Shown here: piece after piece, positions 1 to 7,043 of the stretch
Numbering within the stretch: the first letter of the stretch is position 1
Layout of the letters: each line of letters opens with the position of its first letter
Assembly: GCA_050942695.1 (NCBI GenBank)
Contig: JBMNNU010000132.1
Span: forward strand, 1 to 8,529
Direction: 5' to 3'
Length of the DNA: 8,529 bases
From: JBMNNU01 sp050942695
GTDB taxonomy: Bacteria > Chloroflexota > UBA6077
Translations under genes and position numbers: made by a program
The notes under the pieces: generated by a model
Told to the model about the DNA's origin: nothing
The model's database searches: none
What the model saw: only the letters and a program-made list of their open reading frames with translations

Positions 1-236
<236 letters not shown>

Positions 237-240
<4 letters not shown>

Positions 241-2912
241 ACATCCTCACGACGTATACCCTGAAGTACCTGCGGCTGAACAGGAAGCGTACCGCGGTGA
301 CCATCCTGGGGGTGATCCTGTCCTCCGCCCTGATCTGTGGGGTGTTCCTGCTGGGGGTCAGCTTCCAGAAGGTGATGATCAACCACGAGATCTTCATGGC
401 GGGGAACTGGCACGCCCAGTTCCATGCCGTGCCCTACGCCAAGGCGAAAGCTATCATCGAGAACAGCGCTGTCCAGACGGCGATGTTCAGCACTTCGCTC
501 GGTAGCGCCACCTACGGCGGACACAACACAGCTCGGCCCTACCTGTATATCACGGCATACGATGCGCTTTCATTCCAAAACCACCCCATCAAGCTGATTT
601 CAGGACGCTTCCCCAAAAACAGGGATGAGTTGCTCATTCCATCGGTGATGATTAGGGACTCTGGCCTGAGCTTGAAACCTGGTTCCACACTGCAGGTAGC
701 TTTTGGTAAGCGGAATATCCCCGACTACGATGAACGTGTCAAGGCATGGGGAGGAGAAGAATATGTCGCTCTGCAAGGTGGGGAAACCTTTACCCCGTCA
801 GTTTCAAAAAGCTATACAGTGGTAGGAGTGATGGCTCCGCTAGCCAGTGAGACCAGCATGCCCGCCGCTTTCCCAGCCCTCACCTATCTCGACCCGGCGC
901 AATTGGCAGCCGCAGACAAAGTGGACATCTCGATCCTGGCACACGATCCGCGCAGCATTTCCACCAGCGCTCTGGAAATTGCCAAAGACGCCGGTCTGAC
1001 TGTGTCTCTCGGTCCGGATGGCCAGCCAGCGAAGGAGAGCATTTCTTTCAACGAGCGGCTGCTGCCCTGGTTGGGCGCCAGCGGCCGTTCTAACTACGTG
1101 CGCTTCTTCCTGGTGATCATCGCCACCCTCATCGCCCTGATCGTGTGCGGCTCGGCCTTGGTCATCTACAACGCTTTCGCCATCTCGATCGGCGAGCGCA
1201 AAAAGCAGTTCGGCATGTTTGCCAGCGTTGGAGCCACATCGGCGCAAGTCCGCCGCATCATGCTGACCGAAGCCGGGGTCATCGCGGTGATCGGCATCCC
1301 GCTGGGCATCCTGGGCGCCATCGCTGGGGTCGGGATCCTGCTGAAGCTCACCCAGGGGATCGTCTCCCAGTTGATCCTTGACGCGGAGCAGGGGATGCCG
1401 CTGGTGGTCTCGCCGCCGGTCATCGGACTGACTGTGCTGTTTTCCGCAGCGACCATCCTGCTATCAGCCTGGACTCCTGCCCGGCGCGCCGCCCGGGTTT
1501 CGCCCATCGATGCCATCCGCTTGAGCGGCGAGATCCAGGAGGACAAGCCGCTCAAGCTGCGCACCAGCCCGCTGATCAGGCGTGTGTTCGGGTTTGAGGG
1601 CGAGATGGCGCTTAAATCCCTCCAGCGCGACCGCAAGAGATACCTCACCACGTTACTCTCGCTCATGATCAGCATCATCCTGTTCGTGGCCTTCAACGCC
1701 CTGATGCTCTACACGAGCACCACCCAGGCTATGGCTAACAAAGCGATGAACTGGGACCTGCAGATCGACCTGGACTACCGCGAAAGCCACGCCGAGGGTT
1801 TTGCCGACCTGGTCAGCCAACTGCCGGAAGTGCAGCGGGTTTCCTACAAACGCTGCTCCCACGAGGCGTACGTTCCCCCGCGCGCGGTGATCACCGACCC
1901 GGCGTACCAAGCTCTGCAGGAGCTGAACAGCCTTGAACGTGAGAATCTACCCCGCGCTGTAGAAGGCGGCACCTACGAGTTCGTGCTCAAGGTGTGCGCC
2001 GTGGGGCCGGCCGAATTCAGCCACTACGCCTCGCAGCTCGGCCTGGACGCGCAGCAGTTTGCCGATCCCTCCGCGCCAGCTGGGATCCTGCTCAACCACG
2101 CCACCCTGCGCCAGGGCGGCAAGCTGTACGACTTCGACCTGTTCAACCTGAAGCCGGGCGATACGATCACTGCCTCTAAGATGTCCGGCTGGGCCTCCTC
2201 TCAATCCGAGGACAAAGCAACGCCCAGCCTGACGTGGACGGTAGGCGCGGTCGCCCAGGAGACACCTCTCGGCTTCCTGGGGGTGTCGCTGGTTCCTGAA
2301 TTGATCGTCTCGGACCCCGTCTTCGACGGGTTGAGCGACCGGATGCTGCAACTGGGCCCGATCGCCCTCGGGCACATGGCCGTCAAGAGCAGTGACCCGG
2401 ACGCAGCGGTGGAAGCCATCGAACGGCTCTACAAGGCGACGACCGGCGGCGATATCTCGTACTTCTCGATGAAGGAGTTCAACAAGAGCCAATATCTGCA
2501 GACGCTGCTGATCAACCTGTTCTTCTACGGGTTCCTGACGCTGATCACGCTGATCGGGGTGACCAACATCGTCAACACGCTAGACACCAACATCAAGCTG
2601 CGACGGCGCGAGATCGCCATGCTCAGGTCGGTCGGGCTGACGCCGGGTGGCTTGCGGCTCATGTTGCGCTACGAGAGCCTGTTCTACGGGCTGACGGCGC
2701 TGCTTTTCGGGCTGCCGTTGGGGATCGCCCTGAGCGTATTCATCTACTACCAGTTCGACGGGGTAAGCACCTTTGACTTCACCCTGCCCTGGGGGGCAAT
2801 CCTGGCCTGCATCGCTGGCATCCTGGCGATCGTCTTCGCCACCATGACGGTCTCCGGGGCGATGATCCGCAACGACAACATCGCGGATACGATCAAAGAA
2901 GAGAATCTGTAA
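237..2912 (+). CDS. ABC transporter permease with two FtsX-like halves
   Basis: This 891-residue inner-membrane permease partners with the preceding ATPase. I read eight hydrophobic segments, at about residues 20-43, 287-312, 345-369, 389-412, 468-491, 755-778, 814-838 and 850-873. They form two repeats of one helix, a large outer domain (44-286 and 492-754) and three helices. The cytoplasmic loops IGERKKQFGMFASVGAT (318-334) and LRRREIAMLRSVGLT (788-802) are the typical FtsX/MacB segment that contacts the ATPase. The start overlaps the ATPase stop and has a Shine-Dalgarno sequence. The second outer domain holds two cysteines (540, 587) that could pair. Bases of about 540-830 (residues 101-198) are poorer in G+C than the rest of the gene. 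Such 4+4 permeases include lipoprotein releasers and peptide or drug exporters. Nothing here identifies the substrate. Confidence 0.9.
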
Positions 2913-3016
2913 ATGGGCGTTGCGTTTTGGTTCGCAGGAACCGCCTCCCGCACATCGAGATGGAGCCTCTTACAGAACACCCCTCCCATTCACCCCTATT
3001 CGCGCGCTCCCTCCCA

Positions 3017-3022
3017 TATAAT
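3017..3022 (+). promoter_or_regulatory. Upstream TATAAT, second possible -10 element
   Basis: A perfect TATAAT followed by CA lies 24 nt upstream of the better promoter element at 3041 and repeats its eight bases TATAATCA. It has no TG extension and no recognisable -35 box about 17 nt upstream. It may be a tandem promoter or a chance A+T stretch. Confidence 0.3.
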
Positions 3023-3037
3023 CAAGCCGCCTGCCTC

Positions 3038-3046
3038 TGGTATAAT
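3038..3046 (+). promoter_or_regulatory. Extended -10 promoter of rplI
   Basis: TGGTATAAT is a perfect extended -10 element (TGn plus TATAAT). No good -35 box lies upstream, which is tolerated by extended -10 promoters. Transcription would start near 3053 and give an untranslated leader of about 37 nt before the rplI ATG. It probably drives rplI and, by read-through, the dnaB block. Confidence 0.65.
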
Positions 3047-3056
3047 CAGAGTGCAT

Positions 3057-3074
3057 GTTGGTGAAGTACCCAAC
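3057..3074 (+). promoter_or_regulatory. Small hairpin in the rplI leader
   Basis: GTTGG (3057-3061) and CCAAC (3070-3074) can pair around an 8-nt loop, close to the predicted 5' end of the message and just before the Shine-Dalgarno sequence. It could stabilise the message or tune translation. The stem is only 5 bp, so chance is possible. Confidence 0.3.
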
Positions 3075-3076
3075 CC

Positions 3077-3082
3077 AAGGAG
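3077..3082 (+). promoter_or_regulatory. Ribosome binding site of rplI
   Basis: AAGGAG lies 7 nt before the ATG at 3090. It fixes this ATG as the start, against the in-frame ATG at 2913. Confidence 0.85.
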
Positions 3083-3089
3083 ACAACCC

Positions 3090-3548
3090 ATGAAGGTAGT
3101 ATTGCTAAAGGACATCCAGGGGGTCGGCAAGGAAGGCCAGGTGAAGGAGGTCGCAGACGGTTACGCCCGCAACTTCCTCCTGCCCAAGGGGCTGGCCGCC
3201 ATCGCCACACCCGGCACCCTTAAAGATCTCGAAATCAAACAGGCGGCCGAGAGGAAGCGCCAGGCCAAGATAGACGAGGAGATGAGGGAGCTGGCAAAAA
3301 AGATCTCGGACAGCAGCATTACCGTCCGATCGAAAGTGGGCGAGGGCGGGAAGCTTTACGGCTCCATCACCAATGCCGACGTGGCCGAGGCCATAGAGAG
3401 CCAGTTGGGCCAGACTGTCGACAAGCGCAAGATCGAGATCGAGGAGCCGATCCGCCACGTAGGAGAGTATAAGATCCCCATCAAACTCTCCAAGAACGTA
3501 GATACCACCGTCAACCTGATCGTACAGGGCGAGGAAACTGCCGAATAA
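3090..3548 (+). CDS. rplI: 50S ribosomal protein L9
   Basis: This 152-residue protein of the large ribosomal subunit binds 23S rRNA near the L1 stalk and reaches out along the ribosome surface. The N-terminal RNA-binding domain is plain: MKVVLLKDIQGVGKEGQVKEV, then VADGYARNFLLPKGLA, the family signature. A charged central helix rich in Lys, Glu and Arg (about residues 45-75) joins it to the C-terminal domain, which contains GEGGKLYGSITNADVAEAI. The length is normal for the family. The start at 3090 has a strong Shine-Dalgarno sequence. The frame stays open back to an ATG at 2913, but that stretch resembles no L9 and contains the promoter. In many bacteria rplI is next to dnaB, as here. No rpsF, ssb or rpsR gene lies between the transporter and rplI. 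Confidence 0.97.
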   Translation: MKVVLLKDIQGVGKEGQVKEVADGYARNFLLPKGLAAIATPGTLKDLEIKQAAERKRQAKIDEEMRELAKKISDSSITVRSKVGEGGKLYGSITNADVAEAIESQLGQTVDKRKIEIEEPIRHVGEYKIPIKLSKNVDTTVNLIVQGEETAE

Positions 3549-3550
3549 AT

Positions 3551-3662
3551 GTCCTGAGTCCTGCGTCCTGAGTCCTGCGTTAACTAAGTTCTGAGTCTAA
3601 TTGAAAACTCAGGACTCAGCATTCAGGGCTCAGTTCTCAGGACTCAGCACTCAGGACTCATC
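3551..3662 (+). repeat. Heptanucleotide repeats in two opposing arms, hairpin-forming
   Basis: Almost the whole rplI-dnaB spacer consists of 7-base units. The left arm (3551-3578) reads GTCCTGA GTCCTGC twice, followed by degenerate copies to about 3596. The right arm (3607-3662) holds eight consecutive units of the opposite sense, such as ACTCAGG and ACTCAGC, with perfect 7-nt phasing. The arms are complementary: 3588-3596 can pair with 3607-3615 using one G-U pair, and the outer part of the left arm pairs with about 3636-3660 with a few mismatches. Heptamer repeats of this style are known between genes in some cyanobacteria and other bacteria. There is no T-run, so a simple terminator is unlikely. 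It may be a spreading repeat, an attenuator or an RNA-processing site. Confidence 0.85.
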
Positions 3663-3670
3663 GCTAGAAA

Positions 3671-6316
3671 ATGGCCGTAGACCGTATCGACACCACCCAT
3701 CCCATCGATAGACTGCCCCCTCAAAATCCGGAGGCCGAGGAGGCCGTATTGGGCAGCATCCTCATGGACCCGGAAGCCGTCGGGAAGGTTGCGGCATTCC
3801 TGAAGCCGGAGGACTTCTACCGGGAGCGGAACGGTGCCATCTACACCGTGATGCTGGACCTCTACGATCGCCACGAGCCTGTGGACTTCCTCTCCGTCTC
3901 CGACGAACTGAAGAGGATCGGGCGCTACGAGGAGGTGGGCGGCCTGGCCTACCTCTCCCAACTGGTCAACGTCGTGCCCACCGCGGTCCACATAGAGCAC
4001 TACGCACAAATCGTGGAGCGCACGGCCATCAAGCGTCGGCTGATCAGCGCCGCCGGCAAGATCGCCGCCGTGGCCTACGACGACTCGCTGGACGTGGACA
4101 CCACCATCGAGAAGGCCGAGCAGGTGCTGTTCGGCGTCGCCCAGCGCCGCTCCACCAAAGACTTCGAGCCGCTCAACGTTATCCTGGCGGACTATTTGGA
4201 GGAGATGCAGCGACAGGCGGCCGAGGACAGTCGCGGTCGGGGCATTCCTACTGGATTCATCGAGCTGGAGAAGCTTACGGGTGGCCTCCAGCGCTCCGAC
4301 CTGATCATCTTAGCCGCCCGGCCCAGCATGGGCAAAAGCTCCTGGGCGCTGAACATCGTCCAGAACGCAGCGCTGCGCCACAACGTCTGCTGTGCAATAT
4401 TTAGCCTCGAGATGTCCAAGCAGCAGTTAGCGCACCGACTCCTCTGCTCCGAGTCGGGCGTAGACGCAACCCGGATGCGGACGGGGAACATCAACGAGTC
4501 CGAGCAGCGGAAGCTGAACCACGCCTTCGAGCTGCTCTCTGCGGCGCCCATCTACATCGACGACACCCCCTCCATCGCCATCTCGGAGTTGCGGGCTAAG
4601 GCCAGGCGGCTCCACAACGAGGTGGGGATCGATCTGTTGGTAGTAGATTACCTGCAGTTAGCAACCAGCGGCCGGGGCGGCGACAACCGGGTACAGGAGA
4701 TATCGGAGATATCCCGCTCCCTCAAGGCGCTGGCCAGGGAGCTTAACGCCCCCGTCATTGCCCTCTCGCAGCTCTCCCGCGCCGTGGAGGCCCGCACCCC
4801 CCACATCCCCATGCTGTCGGACCTGCGCGAAAGTGGCTGCTTGGCCGGTGAAACGGCTGTATATCTACCCGACCTCGGCGTCTATCGCCCCATCGAGCAG
4901 CTTGCTGGACAGAAAGGTTTCCGTGTTCTGGCTATCAACACCGAAAATTGGCAACTTGAACCCTGTACAGTCTCTCGTGCTTTCCCAACAGGGCGGAAAC
5001 CTGTCTTCAAGCTAGTAACTCGACTGGGCCGAAACCTTCGCGCCACAGCCAATCACAAATTCCTGACAATAGATGGATGGAAGCGGCTAGACGAGCTCTC
5101 AGTGGGTACTCGCATAGCGCTCCCCAGGCGGCTCTGTGGGCCGGAAAACCCTTCAATGACTGACGATGAACTAGCGTTGTTAGGGCATCTAATTGGCGAC
5201 GGCTGTACCCTTGCTCGCCAGCCTATACATTACACAACAAAAGAGCTAGGCATTGCCGAAACAGTTGCAAGCCTAGCTACAAAGGTATTCGGGGATGCGG
5301 TAAAACCCAGAATATGCCGAGAGCGGAATTGGTATCAGGTATACCTGGCAGCCAGCTATCGGCTTACTCACGGCGTTCACAATCCCGTGGCCACCTGGCT
5401 CGAAAAAATGAGAGTTTTCAACCTTCGATCCTACGAAAAGCGTGTGCCCGAGCAGGTTTTCGCGCAACCTGAAGCTGGCGTAGCTACGTTTCTACGACAC
5501 CTCTGGTCTACGGATGGTTGCATCCGGCTGGGCACTCCTGGCCATTCTCAACCCGCTATCTACTATGCCAGCAGCAGTGCTGATTTGGCATGTGATGTTC
5601 AATCACTGTTATTGCGTCTGGGGATCAACGCCACTCTTCGACGGAAACCTCAGAACGGCAAAGGGCTCGATCAATACCACGTTGTGATCGATGGGAAGCT
5701 GGAAATTGAGAGATTCTTGAATCTGGTGGGCGCACTCGGCGATAGCAAACAGGAACATCGAATAGCTATTCTGAAATATCTTGAAGGACGTGTCGCTAAT
5801 ACCAATCGGGATATCATTCCCAGACAAGTGTGGCGGCAGGTCGCCATTCCCGCTATGCAGAAAACCGGTTTAACGACCCGGCAGATGCAAGATGCCCTAG
5901 GCAATTCTTACTGCGGCACTGCATTGTACAAGCAGAACATCAGCCGCCAGAGAGCCGCTCGGCTGGCTCAGGTTGTCCAATCGCAAGAGCTCTCCAAATT
6001 GTCCCAAAGCGATATCTACTGGGACGAGGTCGTATCGATTCAGCCCGACGGCGATGCCGATGTCTACGACCTAACTGTGGACCCTTTGCACAACTTCGTT
6101 GCAGGAAACATCGTCGTGCACAACTCTATCGAGCAAGATGCGGACGTGGTGCTGTTCATATACAGGGAGGATATGTACGACAAGGAGACCGAGAAAAAGG
6201 GGATAGCCGACATCTACGTTGCAAAGCACCGCAACGGCCCCACAGGGCAGTTCTCGCTGCTCTTTTTGGACAAATATACCCGCTTCGTGGACCTGGAGGC
6301 CTATCGCTATGAGTAG
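3671..6316 (+). CDS. dnaB: Replicative DNA helicase DnaB, interrupted by an intein
   Basis: This is the hexameric 5'-3' helicase that unwinds DNA at the replication fork. The precursor is 881 residues; removing the intein (390-818) leaves 452, the normal DnaB size. The N-terminal helical domain covers about 13-115 (RLPPQNPEAEEAVLGSIL). The RecA-like ATPase shows Walker A ARPSMGKS (216-223), the catalytic-Glu motif FSLEMSKQQ (244-252), Walker B DLLVVDYLQL (321-330), motif H3 VIALSQLSRAVE (362-373), and motif H4 SDLRESG split from SIEQDADVV by the intein. The Arg-finger region KHRNGPTG follows in the C-extein. An in-frame TAG six bases upstream forces the start at or after 3671. No good Shine-Dalgarno sequence is seen; AGGA at 3653-3656 is 14 nt away. 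Helicase activity should require splicing. Confidence 0.96.
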   Translation: MAVDRIDTTHPIDRLPPQNPEAEEAVLGSILMDPEAVGKVAAFLKPEDFYRERNGAIYTVMLDLYDRHEPVDFLSVSDELKRIGRYEEVGGLAYLSQLVNVVPTAVHIEHYAQIVERTAIKRRLISAAGKIAAVAYDDSLDVDTTIEKAEQVLFGVAQRRSTKDFEPLNVILADYLEEMQRQAAEDSRGRGIPTGFIELEKLTGGLQRSDLIILAARPSMGKSSWALNIVQNAALRHNVCCAIFSLEMSKQQLAHRLLCSESGVDATRMRTGNINESEQRKLNHAFELLSAAPIYIDDTPSIAISELRAKARRLHNEVGIDLLVVDYLQLATSGRGGDNRVQEISEISRSLKALARELNAPVIALSQLSRAVEARTPHIPMLSDLRESGCLAGETAVYLPDLGVYRPIEQLAGQKGFRVLAINTENWQLEPCTVSRAFPTGRKPVFKLVTRLGRNLRATANHKFLTIDGWKRLDELSVGTRIALPRRLCGPENPSMTDDELALLGHLIGDGCTLARQPIHYTTKELGIAETVASLATKVFGDAVKPRICRERNWYQVYLAASYRLTHGVHNPVATWLEKMRVFNLRSYEKRVPEQVFAQPEAGVATFLRHLWSTDGCIRLGTPGHSQPAIYYASSSADLACDVQSLLLRLGINATLRRKPQNGKGLDQYHVVIDGKLEIERFLNLVGALGDSKQEHRIAILKYLEGRVANTNRDIIPRQVWRQVAIPAMQKTGLTTRQMQDALGNSYCGTALYKQNISRQRAARLAQVVQSQELSKLSQSDIYWDEVVSIQPDGDADVYDLTVDPLHNFVAGNIVVHNSIEQDADVVLFIYREDMYDKETEKKGIADIYVAKHRNGPTGQFSLLFLDKYTRFVDLEAYRYE
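4838..6124 (+). mobile_element. Full-length intein with LAGLIDADG homing endonuclease in dnaB
   Basis: This 429-residue in-frame element excises itself from DnaB. Splicing residues are all present: Cys1 (precursor 390), block B ATANHKFLT with Thr70 and His73, block F VYDLTVDPLHNF (409-420), block G NFVAGNIVVHN ending in His428-Asn429, and Ser as first C-extein residue (precursor 819). The central endonuclease has two LAGLIDADG-type helices, LLGHLIGDGC (114-123, Asp121) and FLRHLWSTDGC (218-228, Asp226). Both acidic residues are kept, so it may still cut intein-free alleles. A helical stretch at about 343-380 may be an accessory DNA-binding part. The RESG/SIEQ insertion point is the one used by the Synechocystis DnaB intein (known family site). 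Base use differs from the host: 5281-5340 counts 48% G+C and 4081-4140 counts 67%, which suggests horizontal arrival. Confidence 0.96.
6295..6299 (+). promoter_or_regulatory. Ribosome binding site of the DnaD-like gene
   Basis: GGAGG lies 9 nt before ATG 6309 but 18 nt before the next ATG at 6318. It therefore favours the start that overlaps the dnaB end. Confidence 0.7.
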
Positions 6317-7043
6317 CATGAAAAGGTTCGCAGGCTTCCCGGACAGGATGCAGTATACGCCGGTGCCGAATCTGTTCTTCAGTTCGGTTCTGGCAGAGAT
6401 AGACGATCTGGCGGAACTGAAGGTCACCCTGCACCTCTTCAGGGCGCTGTACGAGAAGCGCGGCTTCCCACGTATGGTCAGGCTGAGCGATCTGTCGGCC
6501 GACCGCGTATTGCTGCTGGCCCTACGGAGCCCGGAGGGGAAGCCCCCGGAGCAGCGGCTGATTGCCGCACTGGACAGGGCATGCGCCCGGGGGACCTTTC
6601 TGGGGGTAGCGCTTCAGGGAGATGAGTCGGGCGATCGCTGCTACTTCCTGAACAACGCTCTCAACCGGGATCTACTCAAGCAGGTGGAGAGAGGTGAGCG
6701 GAGGCTGGCCGAGGGGACCGTAACCAGGGTGGAGTGGGCTACACTGCCGGAGCAACGCCCCACCATCTACGACCTATACGAGCAGAACATCGGGATGATC
6801 ACTCCGCTGATAGCGGAGGAGTTACAGCAGGCGGAGGAAGCGTATCCGCCGGAGTGGATTGAGGACGCTTTCCGCGAGGCGGTGAGCTACAATAAGCGAA
6901 ACTGGCGCTACGTGCGCCGCATTCTGGAAAACTGGGCCACCAAGGGGAGAGGTGAGGATGGAAAGGGTAGGCGACATTCTAAGGGCTCTGGGTCCCCTTC
7001 CAAATACGTCGAGGGGAAGTACGCCCACATCCTCCAACGATAG
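6309..7043 (+). CDS. DnaD-domain primosome/replication initiation protein
   Basis: This 244-residue protein probably helps load DnaB at origins or restart sites. The C-terminal DnaD domain (about 152-210) is well conserved: YDLYEQNIGMITPLIAEEL, then YPPEWIEDAFREAV, then the signature YNKRNWRYVRRILENW with Tyr194, Asn195, Asn198, Trp199 and Tyr201, which in known DnaD proteins takes part in DNA binding. The N-terminal 145 residues may be a winged-helix oligomerisation domain, as in Bacillus DnaD, but similarity there is not visible to me. A Lys/Arg/Gly/Ser linker (211-231) leads to a terminal KYVEGKYAHILQR that looks like a conserved tail. ATG 6309 overlaps the dnaB stop by 8 nt and has a GGAGG box, so it is translated with dnaB. 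The 3' end overlaps the next gene by 86 nt. Confidence 0.88.
   Translation: MSSMKRFAGFPDRMQYTPVPNLFFSSVLAEIDDLAELKVTLHLFRALYEKRGFPRMVRLSDLSADRVLLLALRSPEGKPPEQRLIAALDRACARGTFLGVALQGDESGDRCYFLNNALNRDLLKQVERGERRLAEGTVTRVEWATLPEQRPTIYDLYEQNIGMITPLIAEELQQAEEAYPPEWIEDAFREAVSYNKRNWRYVRRILENWATKGRGEDGKGRRHSKGSGSPSKYVEGKYAHILQR
6943..6949 (+). promoter_or_regulatory. Ribosome binding site of the tandem loader gene
   Basis: AGGGGAG lies 8 nt before ATG 6958 but only 2 nt before the GTG at 6952. It therefore favours the ATG. It sits inside the coding sequence of the DnaD-like gene. Confidence 0.6.

Noticed and set aside
1166..1696. Long open frames on the - strand opposite the permease, dnaB and loader genes
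   Set aside because: They mirror conserved + strand genes, lack ribosome binding sites and show no protein motifs. High G+C makes such antisense frames common.
2929..2942. Hairpin GGTTC-GCAG-GAACC after the permease as an intrinsic terminator
   Set aside because: The stem is only 5 bp. The T-run lies before it, not after it, on the + strand, and the - strand has A's after it, so neither direction gives a terminator.
2913..3089. In-frame upstream extension of rplI from ATG 2913, starting right after the permease stop
   Set aside because: The 59 added residues resemble no L9 protein, the stretch contains the extended -10 promoter, and the ATG at 3090 has a strong Shine-Dalgarno sequence and gives the exact family N-terminus.
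3551..3662. CRISPR array in the rplI-dnaB spacer
   Set aside because: Units are 7 nt with no unique spacers of 25-40 nt, the two arms are in opposite sense, and there is no cas gene.
4695..4714. Short direct repeat (GAGATATCGGAGATATC) inside dnaB as a regulatory site
   Set aside because: It encodes the conserved DnaB segment QEISEISRS, so protein conservation explains it.
6219..6308. Longer start for the DnaD-like gene, 30 residues upstream inside dnaB
   Set aside because: This part lies over the conserved dnaB 3' end in another frame and reads as arbitrary sequence. ATG 6309 has a well-spaced GGAGG box.
5830..6312. Open frame of 160 codons on the + strand inside the dnaB intein and C-extein
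   Set aside because: It is a shifted frame of a strongly conserved coding sequence, rich in Arg/Pro/Gly in the manner of GC-rich shadow frames, with no recognisable motif.
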